Of a stretch of 16,819 nucleotides of DNA, positions 1-6,812 are shown piece by piece. The notes under the pieces were generated by a model. That model had not been told where the DNA came from. It saw nothing but the letters and a program-made list of their open reading frames with translations, and did not search any database. Position 1 is the stretch's first letter. Every line of letters begins with the position of its first letter. The position numbers and the translations under genes were made by a program. Source of the DNA: Moraxellaceae bacterium (GTDB taxonomy: Bacteria > Pseudomonadota > Gammaproteobacteria > Pseudomonadales > Moraxellaceae); assembly GCA_003543245.1 (NCBI GenBank), contig DPJB01000007.1:158581-175399 (forward strand), given 5' to 3'.

Positions 1-588
1 TGCCGTTCAACCCCGCAGGACTTCATCAACCGCCTGATGCGGCGCTACGCCCGGCAGGGCCTGACAGTGGCCCGCGTGAAGGGCGGTGATCCCTGCATTT
101 TCGGCCGTGCCGGTGAAGAAAAGGCTTTTCTGGAGAGCGATGGCATTGCGGTGGAGATCATCAATGGCCTGACCTCCGGCCTGGTGGCGGCCAGCAGCAT
201 TGGTGTGCCGCTAACGGATCGCCGGTTTACGCGCGGCGTGACCTTTGTTACCGGGCACACAAAAGAGGGTGGCACACCCGACTGGTCCGCACTGGTGGCC
301 GGGGGCACCACGCTGGTGATTTACATGGGCATGAAGCAGATGCCGGCGATTGTGGCCGGGCTGCAGGCGGCGGGCATGAGCACCGCCATGCCGGTAGCGG
401 TCATTGCAAATGCCTCATTGCCGACACAGGCACACGTGGTCACCACGCTGGGCGAGATGGAAGTTGCCGCGTGCGATGAAGCGCTGGCGAGTCCGGCGGT
501 GATTGTGGTCGGAGAGGTTGTGCGTGAGGCGGGGGTAATGCCGCTCGCCACTGTAGCCGCGAGCGGGATGTTCAGCGAGGCGCTCTGA
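1..588 (+). CDS. cobA: Uroporphyrinogen-III C-methyltransferase, C-terminal part (5' end outside window)
   Basis: The reading frame is open from base 1 and ends with TGA at 586-588, giving 195 residues, so the N-terminus is missing. The enzyme uses two S-adenosylmethionine molecules to convert uroporphyrinogen III to precorrin-2, the entry to siroheme and cobalamin. The fragment has the family's KGGDPCIFGRAGEE segment, then SGLVAASSIGVPLTDR, a VTGHTKE stretch and the IYMGMKQ strand, all in SUMT order. Precorrin-2 supplies the siroheme used by NirB, encoded further right, so its presence beside a nitrate-assimilation cluster makes sense. Pseudomonas keeps a cobA-type gene beside its nitrate reductase gene (from memory). 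Because the start is cut off, I cannot tell a stand-alone SUMT (cobA/sumT) from the C-terminal domain of a trifunctional CysG. It converges on dacA. Confidence 0.93.
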   Translation, partial: CRSTPQDFINRLMRRYARQGLTVARVKGGDPCIFGRAGEEKAFLESDGIAVEIINGLTSGLVAASSIGVPLTDRRFTRGVTFVTGHTKEGGTPDWSALVAGGTTLVIYMGMKQMPAIVAGLQAAGMSTAMPVAVIANASLPTQAHVVTTLGEMEVAACDEALASPAVIVVGEVVREAGVMPLATVAASGMFSEAL

Positions 589-642
589 TCTTGTGTCTGG
601 CTTTATGTCTGGCCTGATGTCTCACGTCTTATATCTGATCTG

Positions 643-673
643 CTGATGCCTGCTGGAAAACAGCAGGCATCAG
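643..673. terminator. Strong hairpin between convergent SUMT and dacA genes
   Basis: A 13-bp perfect inverted repeat (arms 643-655 and 661-673, inner arm TGATGCCTGCTG) encloses a GAAAA loop. It lies 54 bp after the SUMT stop and 25 bp after the dacA stop, so it could end transcription from both sides. Neither strand has a clear U-run after the stem, so it may instead be a 3'-end stabilising structure. Confidence 0.6.
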
Positions 674-698
674 ACCGGCACTACCTGATGCAGATTGC

Positions 699-1853
699 TC
701 AGAACAGGTTGCTGAAGAAACGCATGATGCTGTGCCAGATGCGCACAAAGAAACTGGCTTCTTCCACCGGCTCCATCGCAACCAGTGGCTGGCTGGCAAT
801 GATCTTTCCATCCAGCACGGCGTTCACCTTGCCGAGTTGCTGACCCTTGGCAATGGGTGCATCCACTTCCTGATCAACCACCAGCTCTGTTTTTACCTTG
901 TCGCGCTGGCCGCGTGGCAGGGTAACGGCCAGATCAGTCGCCAGGCCGGCCTTCACCAGATCACCCTTGCCAAACCACACCTTGGGCGTGGCCAGCACGC
1001 CGCCAGCAGTCTGCAGCACGGCGCTTTCAAAATTGGCAAAGCCCCAGCTGAACAGGGCACGGGTCTGGTCCGCACGTGCCTGCATGGAGTTGGTGCCCAT
1101 CACCACCGAGATAAGGCGCATGTTGCCGCGCTTGCTCGATGCCACCAGGCAGTAACCGGCTTCTTCGGTGTGACCGGTTTTCAGGCCATCCACGCTCGGG
1201 TCGGTGAAGAGCAATGCATTGCGGTTGCCCTGCTTGATGTTGTTGAAGGTGAATTCCTTCTCCGAATAAATCGGGTAGTAATGCGCGCTGTCACGCACGA
1301 TGGCACGTGCCAGGATCGCCATGTCGTAGGCGGTGGTGTAGTGGTTGGGGTCTGGCAGGCCGGTGGCGTTCACAAAGTGCGAACCCTTCATGCCCAGACG
1401 GGCGGCTTCCTTGTTCATCAGCTCGGCAAAGGCGGGCTCGTTGCCGGCCATGTGTTCGGCCAGTGCCTTGGAGGCATCGTTACCGGACTGGATGATCACG
1501 CCACGCAGCATGTCGATCACCGAGGCCTGGCTGTTCAGCGGCAGGTACATGCACGATTCCTTGCTGGTACCACGGCACCAGGCGTATTCGCTCACGAATA
1601 CCGGATCGGTTTCCTTCATGCGGCCGGTGACCAGGGCCTGCTCGATAAGGTAGCTGGTCATCATCTTGGTCAGCGAGGCCGGTGCCACACGGGCATTGGC
1701 ATTGCTTTCGGCAAGCACCTTGCCGGAGTCGAAGTCGACCACGAGGTAGGCCTTGTTATCCAGCGTTGGTGCAGTGGGAACAAAGGCGAAGGCGGGGGCG
1801 GCAGCAAGAAGCAGCGTGGCAATCCCTGCGTAAAGACGGTGCATGGGCTTCAT
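699..1853 (-). CDS. dacA: D-alanyl-D-alanine carboxypeptidase (PBP5/6 family)
   Basis: Low-molecular-weight penicillin-binding protein that removes the terminal D-Ala from peptidoglycan pentapeptides in the periplasm. The product is 384 aa, the usual length. All three active-site motifs are present: SLTK (Ser60, Lys63), SGN (123-125) and KTG (225-227). A signal peptide covers about residues 1-23, ending AFA. A beta-rich PBP5 C-terminal domain spans about 280-360. The tail (about 366-384, aromatic and basic) looks like the amphipathic membrane-anchoring helix of this family. ATG at 1853 is chosen because AGGA lies 7 nt upstream and the signal peptide begins there; the TTG at 1874 lacks both. 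dacA usually follows rlpA in an elongation operon. Here it is separated from rlpA by the nitrate cluster and seems to have its own promoter. The numbering dacA versus dacC is not resolvable. Confidence 0.96.
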   Translation of the reverse strand: MKPMHRLYAGIATLLLAAAPAFAFVPTAPTLDNKAYLVVDFDSGKVLAESNANARVAPASLTKMMTSYLIEQALVTGRMKETDPVFVSEYAWCRGTSKESCMYLPLNSQASVIDMLRGVIIQSGNDASKALAEHMAGNEPAFAELMNKEAARLGMKGSHFVNATGLPDPNHYTTAYDMAILARAIVRDSAHYYPIYSEKEFTFNNIKQGNRNALLFTDPSVDGLKTGHTEEAGYCLVASSKRGNMRLISVVMGTNSMQARADQTRALFSWGFANFESAVLQTAGGVLATPKVWFGKGDLVKAGLATDLAVTLPRGQRDKVKTELVVDQEVDAPIAKGQQLGKVNAVLDGKIIASQPLVAMEPVEEASFFVRIWHSIMRFFSNLF

Positions 1854-1915
1854 GTCGAGTCCTGTAGACAGCAAAAACGGGGAAATAAGGCGGGGCTAGC
1901 CCGCAAGTGGCGCAA

Positions 1916-1924
1916 ATTGTAGCA
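1916..1924 (-). promoter_or_regulatory. Possible extended -10 promoter for dacA
   Basis: The minus strand reads TGC-TACAAT 63 bp upstream of the dacA ATG. This is a good -10 hexamer with a TG extension. I see no convincing -35 box at 16-18 bp spacing. The terminator just upstream, after the kinase gene, implies dacA needs its own promoter. Visual match only. Confidence 0.4.
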
Positions 1925-1976
1925 CCGGCATCCCTACAGGACGTGCTGCTTTGTCGGGCGATTGTGTGTTGCGCGT

Positions 1977-1997
1977 AAAAACTGGCCGACGGCTAGT
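1977..1997 (-). terminator. Intrinsic terminator of the narK-kinase operon
   Basis: On the minus strand ACTAGCC-GTC-GGCCAGT folds into a 7-bp stem with one A-C mismatch and a 3-nt loop, followed directly by TTTTT. The left arm overlaps the kinase stop codon (TAG, 1993-1995). It separates the kinase gene from dacA. Confidence 0.6.
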
Positions 1998-3726
1998 CCG
2001 ACCTGAACATCAGCAGGAAAAGCTCGCCCAGCGCCACGGCCGCCAGCAGCAGGGCCACGCTGCGCCAGAACCCTGCCGGGTCACGCTCCAGCCAGGGGCG
2101 GGCACTGACAGGGGCCAAGGTGGGATTGGGCGATTCCAGATCCATCAGGAACTCGCCCAGTGAGGTGTAGCGGTCATCGGCCAGGAACGAACAGGCCTTT
2201 TTGAGGGCCGCATCCAGCCACAGCGGCACATGAGGATTGTGCCGGCAGGCGCTGGTGTAATGCAGTCGCTGGAAGTCGGCAGGGGATTGCGCCCTGGTAT
2301 AGGCCTCGCCAAAGGGATGCTGGCCTGTCAGTAATTCATACAGGGTGACGGCCAGTGAAAACTGGTCGGCACGGACATCACGCGGCAGGTTGAGGGCATA
2401 TTCGGGCGCGGCATATTCGGCTGCGCCGGGACGGTCACGCGACTGTCCGCCTTCCAGTCCCGCAACACCGGCCGAGCCAAGGTCGATCAGTTTTACCGTG
2501 CCGTCGGTGCACAGGAAAAGATTATCGGGCTTGAGGTCCTGATGCAGGGTTTCGCGGCGATGCAGGGCGCGTAATCCCTTGATGATCTGTGCCGCAAAAC
2601 CGGTAATGGTTTGCACTGGCGGGCGTGGATTCTTTTTGGCCCATGCCGCCAGCGTTTCGCCGTCCAGATGTTCCTGCAACAGGTACAGGCATTGCCGCTG
2701 TCGTGGCGATGGCCAGCCCTTGACGACATTGCGGTGATCAATGCGCTGACCGATCCAGTCCTCCAGCGCAAAACGTGCGAGGTGCTCGGCATCATCCGCA
2801 AATTGCGATGACGGCATTTTAAGCACCATGACACGTCGCGTGATTTCATCGTGTACGCGGTAAAGCTGGCTGCGTGCGCTGGCATGCAGCTCGGCATCAA
2901 CATGCAGTCCGTCAATGATCTGGCCGGCAACCAGTCCGGGCAGTAGTGGCAGGTGCGATGCCTGCAGGCGACTGTCTTCGGCCTCGAGTGGAGCCAGGCT
3001 GTCTATCACCAGAACCTGGCAGGAAATATTGTCATCGCTGCCGGCTTCATACGCGGCAGCGAGCAGTGCTTCGCAACAGGCGTCAGGATTGTCTTGCGCC
3101 TGTGCCAGCAGGCGTTTCAGTCGCGGGATGGGCAGGAACTCGTGCACACCGTCAGTGCTCAGCAGGAAAATATCTCCGGCCTGCACATCCACGGCGCGGT
3201 AATCAATCTCCACCTGCCAGTCCATGCCGAAGGCACGGGTGAGATAGGTTTTTTCTGCGCCAACACGGGTGGCATGATCCAGCGTCAACGGTTCCAGCGT
3301 GCTGCCACGCAGACGCTGGATACGGGTGTCACCGACATGAAAGAGATGGGCGGTTTGTGAGCGCAACACCAGTGCCGCAAACGTGGTGAGAAAGCCCTGG
3401 TGTATCTGCGTGTATTGCTGGCCCTGGCCGTACAGCCAGCGATTGAGTGCCGCCAGCACCCGGAACGCCGACGTTTTTACCGTCCACATGTCCGGGGTGG
3501 CGTAATAGTCGGCCAGAAAACCCTGCACGCTCACTTCGGCCGCACGCCGGCCTTCACCTGCGCCACTGACGCCATCTGCCAGTGCCAGCGCTACGCCCTT
3601 GCTGGTCTGGGCCGTATCCGCCGGGATGCGGATGCCAAGAGCATCCTCGTTTTCCGGCTTGCGTCCTGCACGACTGGCCTGGGCGGCGCGAACGTGCAAA
3701 GCGGCGGTGGTGAGTGCCATGTTCAT
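1993..3726 (-). CDS. PP2C phosphatase / Ser-Thr kinase fusion, tail-anchored
   Basis: A 577-aa bifunctional signalling protein. Residues about 10-242 form a PP2C-type Ser/Thr phosphatase with its metal-binding acidic residues: NED at 26-28, DG at 51-52, GDTR at 132-135, TDG at 191-193 and DDN at 231-233. Residues about 268-530 form a Hanks-type kinase: VLK (Lys303), catalytic loop HQDLKPDN (395-402, Asp397), DLG (415-417) replacing DFG, and APE at 440-442. The glycine-rich loop is degenerate. One hydrophobic segment (about 553-574) ends the protein, suggesting a C-terminal membrane anchor with both catalytic domains in the cytoplasm. ATG at 3726 is chosen because GGAG lies 7 nt upstream, inside the last codons of narK; the stop of narK is only 4 bp away, so translation is probably coupled. 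A related gene sits with nitrate-assimilation genes in Pseudomonas aeruginosa (PA1782, from memory). Its substrate is unknown; transporter or reductase control is an inference. Confidence 0.92.
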   Translation of the reverse strand: MNMALTTAALHVRAAQASRAGRKPENEDALGIRIPADTAQTSKGVALALADGVSGAGEGRRAAEVSVQGFLADYYATPDMWTVKTSAFRVLAALNRWLYGQGQQYTQIHQGFLTTFAALVLRSQTAHLFHVGDTRIQRLRGSTLEPLTLDHATRVGAEKTYLTRAFGMDWQVEIDYRAVDVQAGDIFLLSTDGVHEFLPIPRLKRLLAQAQDNPDACCEALLAAAYEAGSDDNISCQVLVIDSLAPLEAEDSRLQASHLPLLPGLVAGQIIDGLHVDAELHASARSQLYRVHDEITRRVMVLKMPSSQFADDAEHLARFALEDWIGQRIDHRNVVKGWPSPRQRQCLYLLQEHLDGETLAAWAKKNPRPPVQTITGFAAQIIKGLRALHRRETLHQDLKPDNLFLCTDGTVKLIDLGSAGVAGLEGGQSRDRPGAAEYAAPEYALNLPRDVRADQFSLAVTLYELLTGQHPFGEAYTRAQSPADFQRLHYTSACRHNPHVPLWLDAALKKACSFLADDRYTSLGEFLMDLESPNPTLAPVSARPWLERDPAGFWRSVALLLAAVALGELFLLMFRSD

Positions 3727-3730
3727 GGGC

Positions 3731-5209
3731 CTACTCCACGGCAATCATTTGCACATTGCCATGCTCGTCCACTTCCACCATGTGGCCTTTTGGCTCATCA
3801 ATGAAGTTGGCAGCAATGAAGGCAGCGGCAGACATGCCTGCAATCACCACAAAGAACATGTGCGGGCTGACAAACGACAGTACGGTGAGAAACAGCACGC
3901 CACCAACGTTGCCGTAAGCACCGGCCATGCCGGCAATCTGGCCGGTCATGCGACGCTGGATGAGCGGGACGATGGAGTAGACGGCACCGCAGGCGGCCTG
4001 CACAAAAATGGAGGTGACGAGGGTCACGGCAACTGCCAGTGTGATGCCCCAGCTTTCACTCACGTTCGAGAGCAGCAGGTAACCAATGGTCTGCAAGGCC
4101 AGGCAGCTCACCAGTACCTTGCGACGGCCGATGCGGTCGGACAGCCAGCCGCCACCGGGACGCGCCACCAGATTCATGATGGTGAACGAGCCGGCCATCA
4201 GGCCCATGGCCATCGGGGAAAGATGGAACATGTCACCAAAGAACATCGGAAGCATGGACACAATCGCAATTTCCGAACCAAAGCAGGCCAGGTAAGCCAG
4301 GTTGAGGATGGCCACCTGCTTGAACTTGTAACGCTGTGCCTTGGGCACCTCTTCGTGCATCAGATGACGGTTGACCAGCCAGATTTTCCAGGTCTGCCAG
4401 ACCACCAGGAAGGTGATGATGGCGTAGCAGAGCATCGCAAACATTTCAGAAATAATGTTAAGCCCGGAAGGAGACAGGCGCCATGCCAGTACATACAGGA
4501 TCATGTAGATGGGCAGGTTCATCAGCACGTAGGCAAACAGGTCACGCTTGGTGGTCACTTCCAGTCCGCCTGCTTTTTTCGGCTTGAAGTAGGTGGCGCC
4601 TTTCGGGGTGTCGGAAACATTGCGGTAGAAAATCATGGAGTAGATGATGGCGATCACTCCGGTCAGGCCAATCGCATAACGCCAGCCGAACTCGCCACCA
4701 AACACGGTTACCGCCAGAATCGGCATGCTGATCTTGGCAATGGCGGCACCAAAGTTGCCCCAGCCACCGTAAATGCCTTCGGCAATGCCAACTTCGCGTG
4801 CCGGGAACCATTCACTCACCAGCCGGATGCCGATGACAAAGCCGGCACCGGTAAGGCCGAGCAGGAAACGCATCACCGCCAGTTGTTCAAATGTCTGTGC
4901 GGCAGCAAAGCCGATACAGAGCACACCGCACAGCGCCAGCAGGATGCTGTAACTGGCACGGGGACCGTACTTGTCGACCAGGATGCCGATCAGGATGCGC
5001 GCCGGAATGGTCAGCGCCACGTTCAGGATAAGGAAGGCTTTTACCTGTGCATCAGTGAGGTGCATGGAGGTCTTGATCATCGGCATGAGCGATACATGCG
5101 CAAACCAGATCAGGAAGGTGATGAAGAAAGCGAGCCAGGTAAAGTGCAACACGCGGATGCGTGGCTCGCTGACGGAAAATAGCGGAAACGGTTTTCTTGC
5201 AGCAGACAT
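3731..5209 (-). CDS. narK: Nitrate/nitrite transporter, MFS NarK/NNP family
   Basis: A 492-aa inner-membrane protein that imports nitrate (and possibly exchanges nitrite). Both nitrate-signature motifs are present: GWGNFGAAIAK (149-159) and AYGNVGG (431-437). The substrate arginines of TM2 (Arg71, in IPARILIG) and TM8 (Arg350, in VARPGGG) are in place, as are MFS loops VDKYGPR (78-84) and SDRIGRRK (357-364). The segment between TM6 and TM7 is unusually long and holds two extra hydrophobic stretches (about 224-243 and 253-274), so 14 rather than 12 helices are predicted. ATG at 5209 has GGAG 6 nt upstream; the upstream in-frame start at 5257 has no support. It is first gene of a minus-strand unit with the PP2C/kinase fusion, behind a sigma-54 promoter. 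In Pseudomonas naming the assimilatory transporter is called nasA, so symbols differ between genera. Confidence 0.95.
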   Translation of the reverse strand: MSAARKPFPLFSVSEPRIRVLHFTWLAFFITFLIWFAHVSLMPMIKTSMHLTDAQVKAFLILNVALTIPARILIGILVDKYGPRASYSILLALCGVLCIGFAAAQTFEQLAVMRFLLGLTGAGFVIGIRLVSEWFPAREVGIAEGIYGGWGNFGAAIAKISMPILAVTVFGGEFGWRYAIGLTGVIAIIYSMIFYRNVSDTPKGATYFKPKKAGGLEVTTKRDLFAYVLMNLPIYMILYVLAWRLSPSGLNIISEMFAMLCYAIITFLVVWQTWKIWLVNRHLMHEEVPKAQRYKFKQVAILNLAYLACFGSEIAIVSMLPMFFGDMFHLSPMAMGLMAGSFTIMNLVARPGGGWLSDRIGRRKVLVSCLALQTIGYLLLSNVSESWGITLAVAVTLVTSIFVQAACGAVYSIVPLIQRRMTGQIAGMAGAYGNVGGVLFLTVLSFVSPHMFFVVIAGMSAAAFIAANFIDEPKGHMVEVDEHGNVQMIAVE

Positions 5210-5311
5210 GACGGACTCCAGACGAAAGCAGGGGGGAACATGAGTTCCAGATGGCAAGCCTTGCCTTCGCCGGTCGCGCCGTTGCTTCCAGCGATTGTGT
5301 AAAGGTTACAT

Positions 5312-5327
5312 AGCAATCCATGTGCCA
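5312..5327 (-). promoter_or_regulatory. Sigma-54 promoter of narK operon
   Basis: The minus strand reads TGGCACATGGATTGCT. It matches the sigma-54 consensus TGGCACG-N4-TTGCW at almost every position and has the required GG-N10-GC spacing. A start site about 12 nt beyond the GC would fall near 5301, leaving a leader of about 90 nt before the narK ATG. Sigma-54 control fits nitrogen-scavenging genes and requires an activator, most likely NtrC. Confidence 0.82.
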
Positions 5328-5362
5328 TAACCGTGCAAGTCAGGCGGGATGAGGGCTAACGG

Positions 5363-5444
5363 TGCACATGCCCTGTAAAAGCACCACCGGAGTGTCGAAC
5401 AGGGCGGAAGAAACTGTCCTGCTTTGGTGCAGGATTCGGGTGCG
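5363..5444. promoter_or_regulatory. Candidate NtrC enhancer sites shared by both sigma-54 promoters
   Basis: Three imperfect dyads resemble the 17-bp NtrC pattern TGCAC-N7-GTGCA. They are TGCAC-N7-GTAAA at 5363-5379 (8 of 10 defined bases), AGCAC-N7-GTGTC at 5380-5396 (7 of 10) and TGCAG-N7-GTGCG at 5428-5444 (8 of 10). A further GGTGCAT half-site lies at 5444-5450. The sites are about 40-110 bp from the minus-strand promoter and about 85-165 bp from the plus-strand promoter, a normal enhancer distance for both. Matching was by eye, so individual sites are uncertain. Confidence 0.5.
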
Positions 5445-5527
5445 GTGCATCGACTTGCTGCAATCCCGGGCATTGCCGGGGCTGCGCGAAGAGAGCCGGA
5501 TGAGGAAGTGCGCTGCTTTCAGTGAGA

Positions 5528-5543
5528 TGGCATGAGCATTGCT
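5528..5543 (+). promoter_or_regulatory. Sigma-54 promoter of the reductase-nasA-nirBD operon
   Basis: The plus strand reads TGGCATGAGCATTGCT, again with exact GG-N10-GC spacing and only one mismatch to TGGCACG-N4-TTGCW. Transcription would start near 5554, about 29 nt before the ATG at 5583. This also argues against the in-frame ATG at 5532, which lies inside the promoter. Confidence 0.82.
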
Positions 5544-5582
5544 AATCTCCTGACAAGAACCTTTGTCCGGAAGTGGATTTTC

Positions 5583-6812
5583 ATGAACAGGCGCAATCTC
5601 ATCGTAATCGGCAATGGCATGGCCGGTATTCGCACGGTTGAAGAGCTGCTTGCGCTGGCCCCGGAAAAATATGCCATCACGGTCATCTCCAGCGAGTCCG
5701 TGGGCGCCTATAACCGCATCATGTTGTCGCCGGTACTGGCGGGCGAAAAAACTTTCGATGACATTGTGACCCACCCTGCATCCTGGTATGCCGAGCGCGG
5801 CATTACTCTGCTGGCAGGCCGCACCGTGACCGACATCGAGCGCGCAAAACGCATGGTGCATCTGGATGACGGCACCGTGCTGCCGTATGACCGTGTGCTG
5901 TTTGCCACCGGCTCGGTGCCCTTCATCATTCCCGTTCCCGGTCATCAGCACCCGGATGTGGTGAGCTTTCGTGACATTCAGGACGTCAACCGCATGGTGG
6001 CGGCGACTACGCACAAGAAGCGTGCGGCCGTGATCGGTGGTGGCCTGCTCGGGCTGGAGGCCGCCAACGGCCTGCTCAAGCAGGGCATGGACGTCACCGT
6101 GATACACGACGTGGAACACCTGATGAACCGGCAGCTGGATGCCGAAGCGTCCGTCATGCTGCAGCAGTCGCTGGAAGCGCGCGGCATGCATTTCTGCCTG
6201 GGCATGCACACGGCAGAAATCGTGGCGAGTGCGGATGCTGCACACCTGGAAAAAATCGTGTTCAAGAATGGCAGTGAGCTGCTGACCGACATGGTGGTGA
6301 TGGCCGTGGGCATTCGCCCCAATGTCGGCCTGGCCAAGAAAATCGGCCTGCAGGTGGAGAAGGCCATTCTGGTGAATGACACCCTGCAGACCTTTGATCC
6401 CTGCATTTATGCCGTGGGCGAGTGTGTGCAGCACCGTGGTGCACTGTTTGGTCTGGTGGCGCCATTGTTCGAGCAGGCCAGGGTCTGTGCCAATCACCTG
6501 GCCGACATGGGCACCTCGCGCTATGTGCAAAAGGCAACGGCCACGACGCTGAAGGTCAGTGGCGTCAATCTTTTTTCTGCTGGCGACTTTTCGGATGCTG
6601 ATGCCGAGTCGCTGGTATTGCGTGATCCTGCCAGCGGCGTCTACAAGCGCCTGCTGGTCAAGAATGATCGTGTCATCGGTTCTGTATTGTACGGCGATAC
6701 CAACGACGGTAGCTGGTACTTCGATTTGATTCGTGAGCAACGCAACGTGGCGGACTTGCGCGGATCCCTGCTGTTCGGGAGAGTTGATCATGATCCGGTT
6801 TCCACTGTCTGA
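5583..6812 (+). CDS. FAD/NAD(P)H-dependent reductase, electron donor to nitrate reductase
   Basis: A 409-aa flavoprotein of the pyridine-nucleotide-disulfide type, similar in layout to the N-terminal half of NirB. Visible features are the FAD-binding GNGMAG (10-15), ATGS (109-112 region), the NAD(P)-binding GGGLLG (152-157) and the second FAD motif IYAVGE (275-280). There is no iron-sulfur motif, in contrast to Klebsiella NasC, which carries its own [2Fe-2S] region. Here the [2Fe-2S] domain is at the end of NasA, so this protein probably passes NAD(P)H electrons through FAD to NasA. ATG at 5583 puts the FAD motif at the expected N-terminal place; the in-frame ATG at 5532 lies in the sigma-54 promoter. 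The 3' end overlaps nasA by 23 bp, indicating coupled expression. The symbols nasB or nasC would depend on the naming scheme used, so none is assigned. Confidence 0.9.
   Translation: MNRRNLIVIGNGMAGIRTVEELLALAPEKYAITVISSESVGAYNRIMLSPVLAGEKTFDDIVTHPASWYAERGITLLAGRTVTDIERAKRMVHLDDGTVLPYDRVLFATGSVPFIIPVPGHQHPDVVSFRDIQDVNRMVAATTHKKRAAVIGGGLLGLEAANGLLKQGMDVTVIHDVEHLMNRQLDAEASVMLQQSLEARGMHFCLGMHTAEIVASADAAHLEKIVFKNGSELLTDMVVMAVGIRPNVGLAKKIGLQVEKAILVNDTLQTFDPCIYAVGECVQHRGALFGLVAPLFEQARVCANHLADMGTSRYVQKATATTLKVSGVNLFSAGDFSDADAESLVLRDPASGVYKRLLVKNDRVIGSVLYGDTNDGSWYFDLIREQRNVADLRGSLLFGRVDHDPVSTV

Larger units (their letters stand above)
5210..5582. other. Divergent control region between narK and the nitrate/nitrite reductase operon
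   Basis: These 373 bp hold no credible gene. They contain a sigma-54 promoter facing each way, NtrC-like half-sites between them, and the narK 5' leader of about 90 nt. That leader has two small perfect hairpins: GGAAC-TCAT-GTTCC on the minus strand (5235-5248) and a GGCAA/TTGCC stem (5253-5265). The leader on the plus side is only about 29 nt, so no attenuator fits there. The long open frames crossing this region belong to shadow ORFs. Confidence 0.8.

Noticed and set aside
732..1922. Long plus-strand ORF (396 aa) opposite dacA
   Set aside because: It lies antisense to an intact dacA with all active-site motifs. Its translation is rich in His, Gly and Gln with no recognisable domain, as expected of a shadow frame in GC-rich coding DNA.
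3599..5182. Long plus-strand ORF (527 aa) opposite narK
   Set aside because: It is antisense to narK and the start of the kinase gene. Its translation is His/Gln/Asp-rich without hydrophobic segments or motifs, while narK has complete family signatures.
5235..5300. Possible ANTAR motif in the narK leader (an AACGGC string occurs there on the minus strand)
   Set aside because: The flanking bases do not form a stem that presents AACGGC as a hexaloop, and there is no terminator before the narK start. The hairpins at 5235-5248 and 5253-5265 have 4-nt and 3-nt loops.
5443..5459. GGTGCATCGACTTGC as another plus-strand sigma-54 promoter
   Set aside because: The GG to GC spacing is 11, not 10, and the perfectly spaced element at 5528-5543 is better placed.
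5532..5582. Upstream in-frame ATG for the FAD reductase
   Set aside because: It lies inside the sigma-54 promoter and upstream of the inferred transcription start, and would place 17 atypical residues before the FAD-binding motif.
5340..6791. Long minus-strand ORF (483 aa) opposite the FAD reductase
   Set aside because: It overlaps both sigma-54 control sequences and an intact flavoprotein gene. No domain is visible, and composition is that of a shadow frame.
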